Shown piece by piece: positions 4,382 to 5,121 of a DNA stretch of 5,121 nt. Source of the DNA: Candidatus Izemoplasma sp. (lineage in GTDB: Bacteria > Bacillota_I > Bacilli_A > Izemoplasmatales > Izemoplasmataceae); NCBI GenBank assembly GCA_021736285.1, contig JAIPGE010000105.1:1-5121 (forward strand). The letters run 5' to 3'. How positions within the stretch are numbered: the stretch's first letter is position 1; each line of letters opens with the position of its first letter. The notes under the pieces are model-generated. The model was not told where the DNA came from and searched no databases. It worked only from the letters and a program-made list of their open reading frames with translations. Made by a program: the position numbers and the translations under genes.

Positions 4382-5121
4382 ATGTTACGTTATATAGTCA
4401 TACGCTTGTTCTTCATGATAGTAACATTATTTATCATAGTCTCGATCATTCATTTTGTTGGTGACATGGTAATGATGGCTAAGTGGTCTATGCCCCACCC
4501 CTTCTCAGAGGATGTTGCACTTGCATGGGAACATTATAAAATATTTTTAAAGAATGTTATAAGTGATTGGAATTTTGGTACCAGTGATATATTTAAAATC
4601 CCAGCGTGGGGTCTTGTTGTTAGCAAAATGCCAATCACCATCGTTATGAATCTTGCAGCTTATTGGTTTTATGTTACTTTTGGATTGGTTATTGGCATTT
4701 TATCAGCAGTATATAAGGATAGTATCTTTGATAAGATAGTTGTTAATGTGGTACTTGTGATTAGTTCTATTCCGATTTATATTATGATTATTGGATTGAT
4801 ATTATTTTTTGGTTATTACTTGAAGATTTTAGCACCGATTTATCCTCAAGTAGGAGAGGGCTTATTAAATCAATTAACAGGTCTTATTATTCCAGTATTA
4901 GCGCTCTCTTTTTGGCCACTTGCTAATATTATTCGTTTAACAAGGGCAGAAGTGATTGATGAGATGAATGAAGACTTTGTTTCTATGCTGCGGGCAAAGG
5001 GATTGAATCGTCGACAAATTATTTTTAGACATATTCTTAGGCATATTTTAACGACTATCATTCCTGAACTAACGACGACTTTTGTGATTGTACTGAGTTT
5101 CTCATTCTTCGTCGAGATTGT
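4382..5121 (+). CDS. OppB/DppB-type ABC transporter permease (partial, 3' end beyond the window)
   Basis: The first 246 codons of a binding-protein-dependent permease are present, with no stop before the window ends. The N-terminal helix M-L-R-Y-I-V-I-R-L-F-F (about 1-27) is typical of OppB/DppB proteins. An external segment with W-N-F-G-T-S (63-68) precedes helices at about 84-110, 120-145 and 168-186. The cytoplasmic EAA loop that contacts the ATPase is visible as F-V-S-M-L-R-A-K-G-L-N-R-R-Q-I-I (199-214). Full-length relatives are about 300-320 residues. These permeases form the channel for peptides, nickel or other solutes; the substrate cannot be read from this subunit. The start is fixed by an in-frame TGA at 4379-4381 and by AAAGGAGGTG (4365-4374). 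As the first gene after its promoter, it is probably followed by a partner permease, ATPases and a binding protein, none of them visible here. Confidence 0.93.
   Translation, partial: MLRYIVIRLFFMIVTLFIIVSIIHFVGDMVMMAKWSMPHPFSEDVALAWEHYKIFLKNVISDWNFGTSDIFKIPAWGLVVSKMPITIVMNLAAYWFYVTFGLVIGILSAVYKDSIFDKIVVNVVLVISSIPIYIMIIGLILFFGYYLKILAPIYPQVGEGLLNQLTGLIIPVLALSFWPLANIIRLTRAEVIDEMNEDFVSMLRAKGLNRRQIIFRHILRHILTTIIPELTTTFVIVLSFSFFVEI

Noticed and set aside
4870..5061. Minus-strand open frame antisense to the ABC permease
   Set aside because: It overlaps the conserved EAA-loop coding region and is a composition shadow.
1..5121. CRISPR array, insertion sequence, tRNA or rRNA
   Set aside because: I saw no regularly spaced repeats, terminal inverted repeats with a transposase, or cloverleaf/rRNA signature sequence anywhere in the window.
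1..5121. Mycoplasma-type code with TGA as tryptophan
   Set aside because: Every Trp position in conserved motifs is TGG, and no supported gene has an in-frame TGA; the only TGA ends the permease fragment just before a new SD and start.

Overview
The window is AT-rich, with every convincing gene on the + strand in short transcription units. Shine-Dalgarno sites are strong (AAAGGAGG type) and intrinsic terminators are clear. Tryptophan is always TGG and no supported gene holds an in-frame TGA, so the standard code fits. AT richness, the SD strength and the protein types point to a low-GC Firmicute, or a deep-branching Tenericutes-like relative such as the Izemoplasma/Haloplasma group. That placement is inference from style only. 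An undecaprenyl-diphosphatase gene implies an undecaprenyl-phosphate cycle. The flavodiiron protein and radical SAM enzyme suggest an anaerobic or microaerophilic life.

Layout: (1) 1-377 holds the last 29 codons of what looks like an ACR3-type arsenite efflux permease, then a 92-residue CSKC thioredoxin-like protein whose SD site overlaps the permease stop. (2) 378-671 is an intergenic stretch with nested inverted repeats, a good terminator at 466-499 and a near-consensus promoter at 559-586. (3) 681-1087 encodes two tandem, translationally coupled small membrane proteins, about 52% identical over their cores and of unrecognised family, closed by a 15-bp stem terminator. (4) 1190-3398 carries a sigma-A promoter overlapped by an inverted repeat, then an A-type flavodiiron protein (fprA) and an SPL-family radical SAM protein ending in a possible sliding-clamp-binding motif. 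(5) 3397-4325 is uppP, probably on its own, with an unusual Arg in its first active-site motif. (6) 4338-5121 is the start of an OppB/DppB-type ABC permease that runs off the window.

Taken together, the window reads as defence and envelope housekeeping: arsenic/thiol redox, O2 or NO removal next to a possible nucleic-acid-related radical SAM enzyme, lipid-carrier recycling, and peptide or other solute uptake. The least explained items are the paired small membrane proteins, the C-terminal QVSLF of the radical SAM protein, the Ser-to-Arg change in UppP, and the alternative pairings in the 378-499 non-coding stretch.
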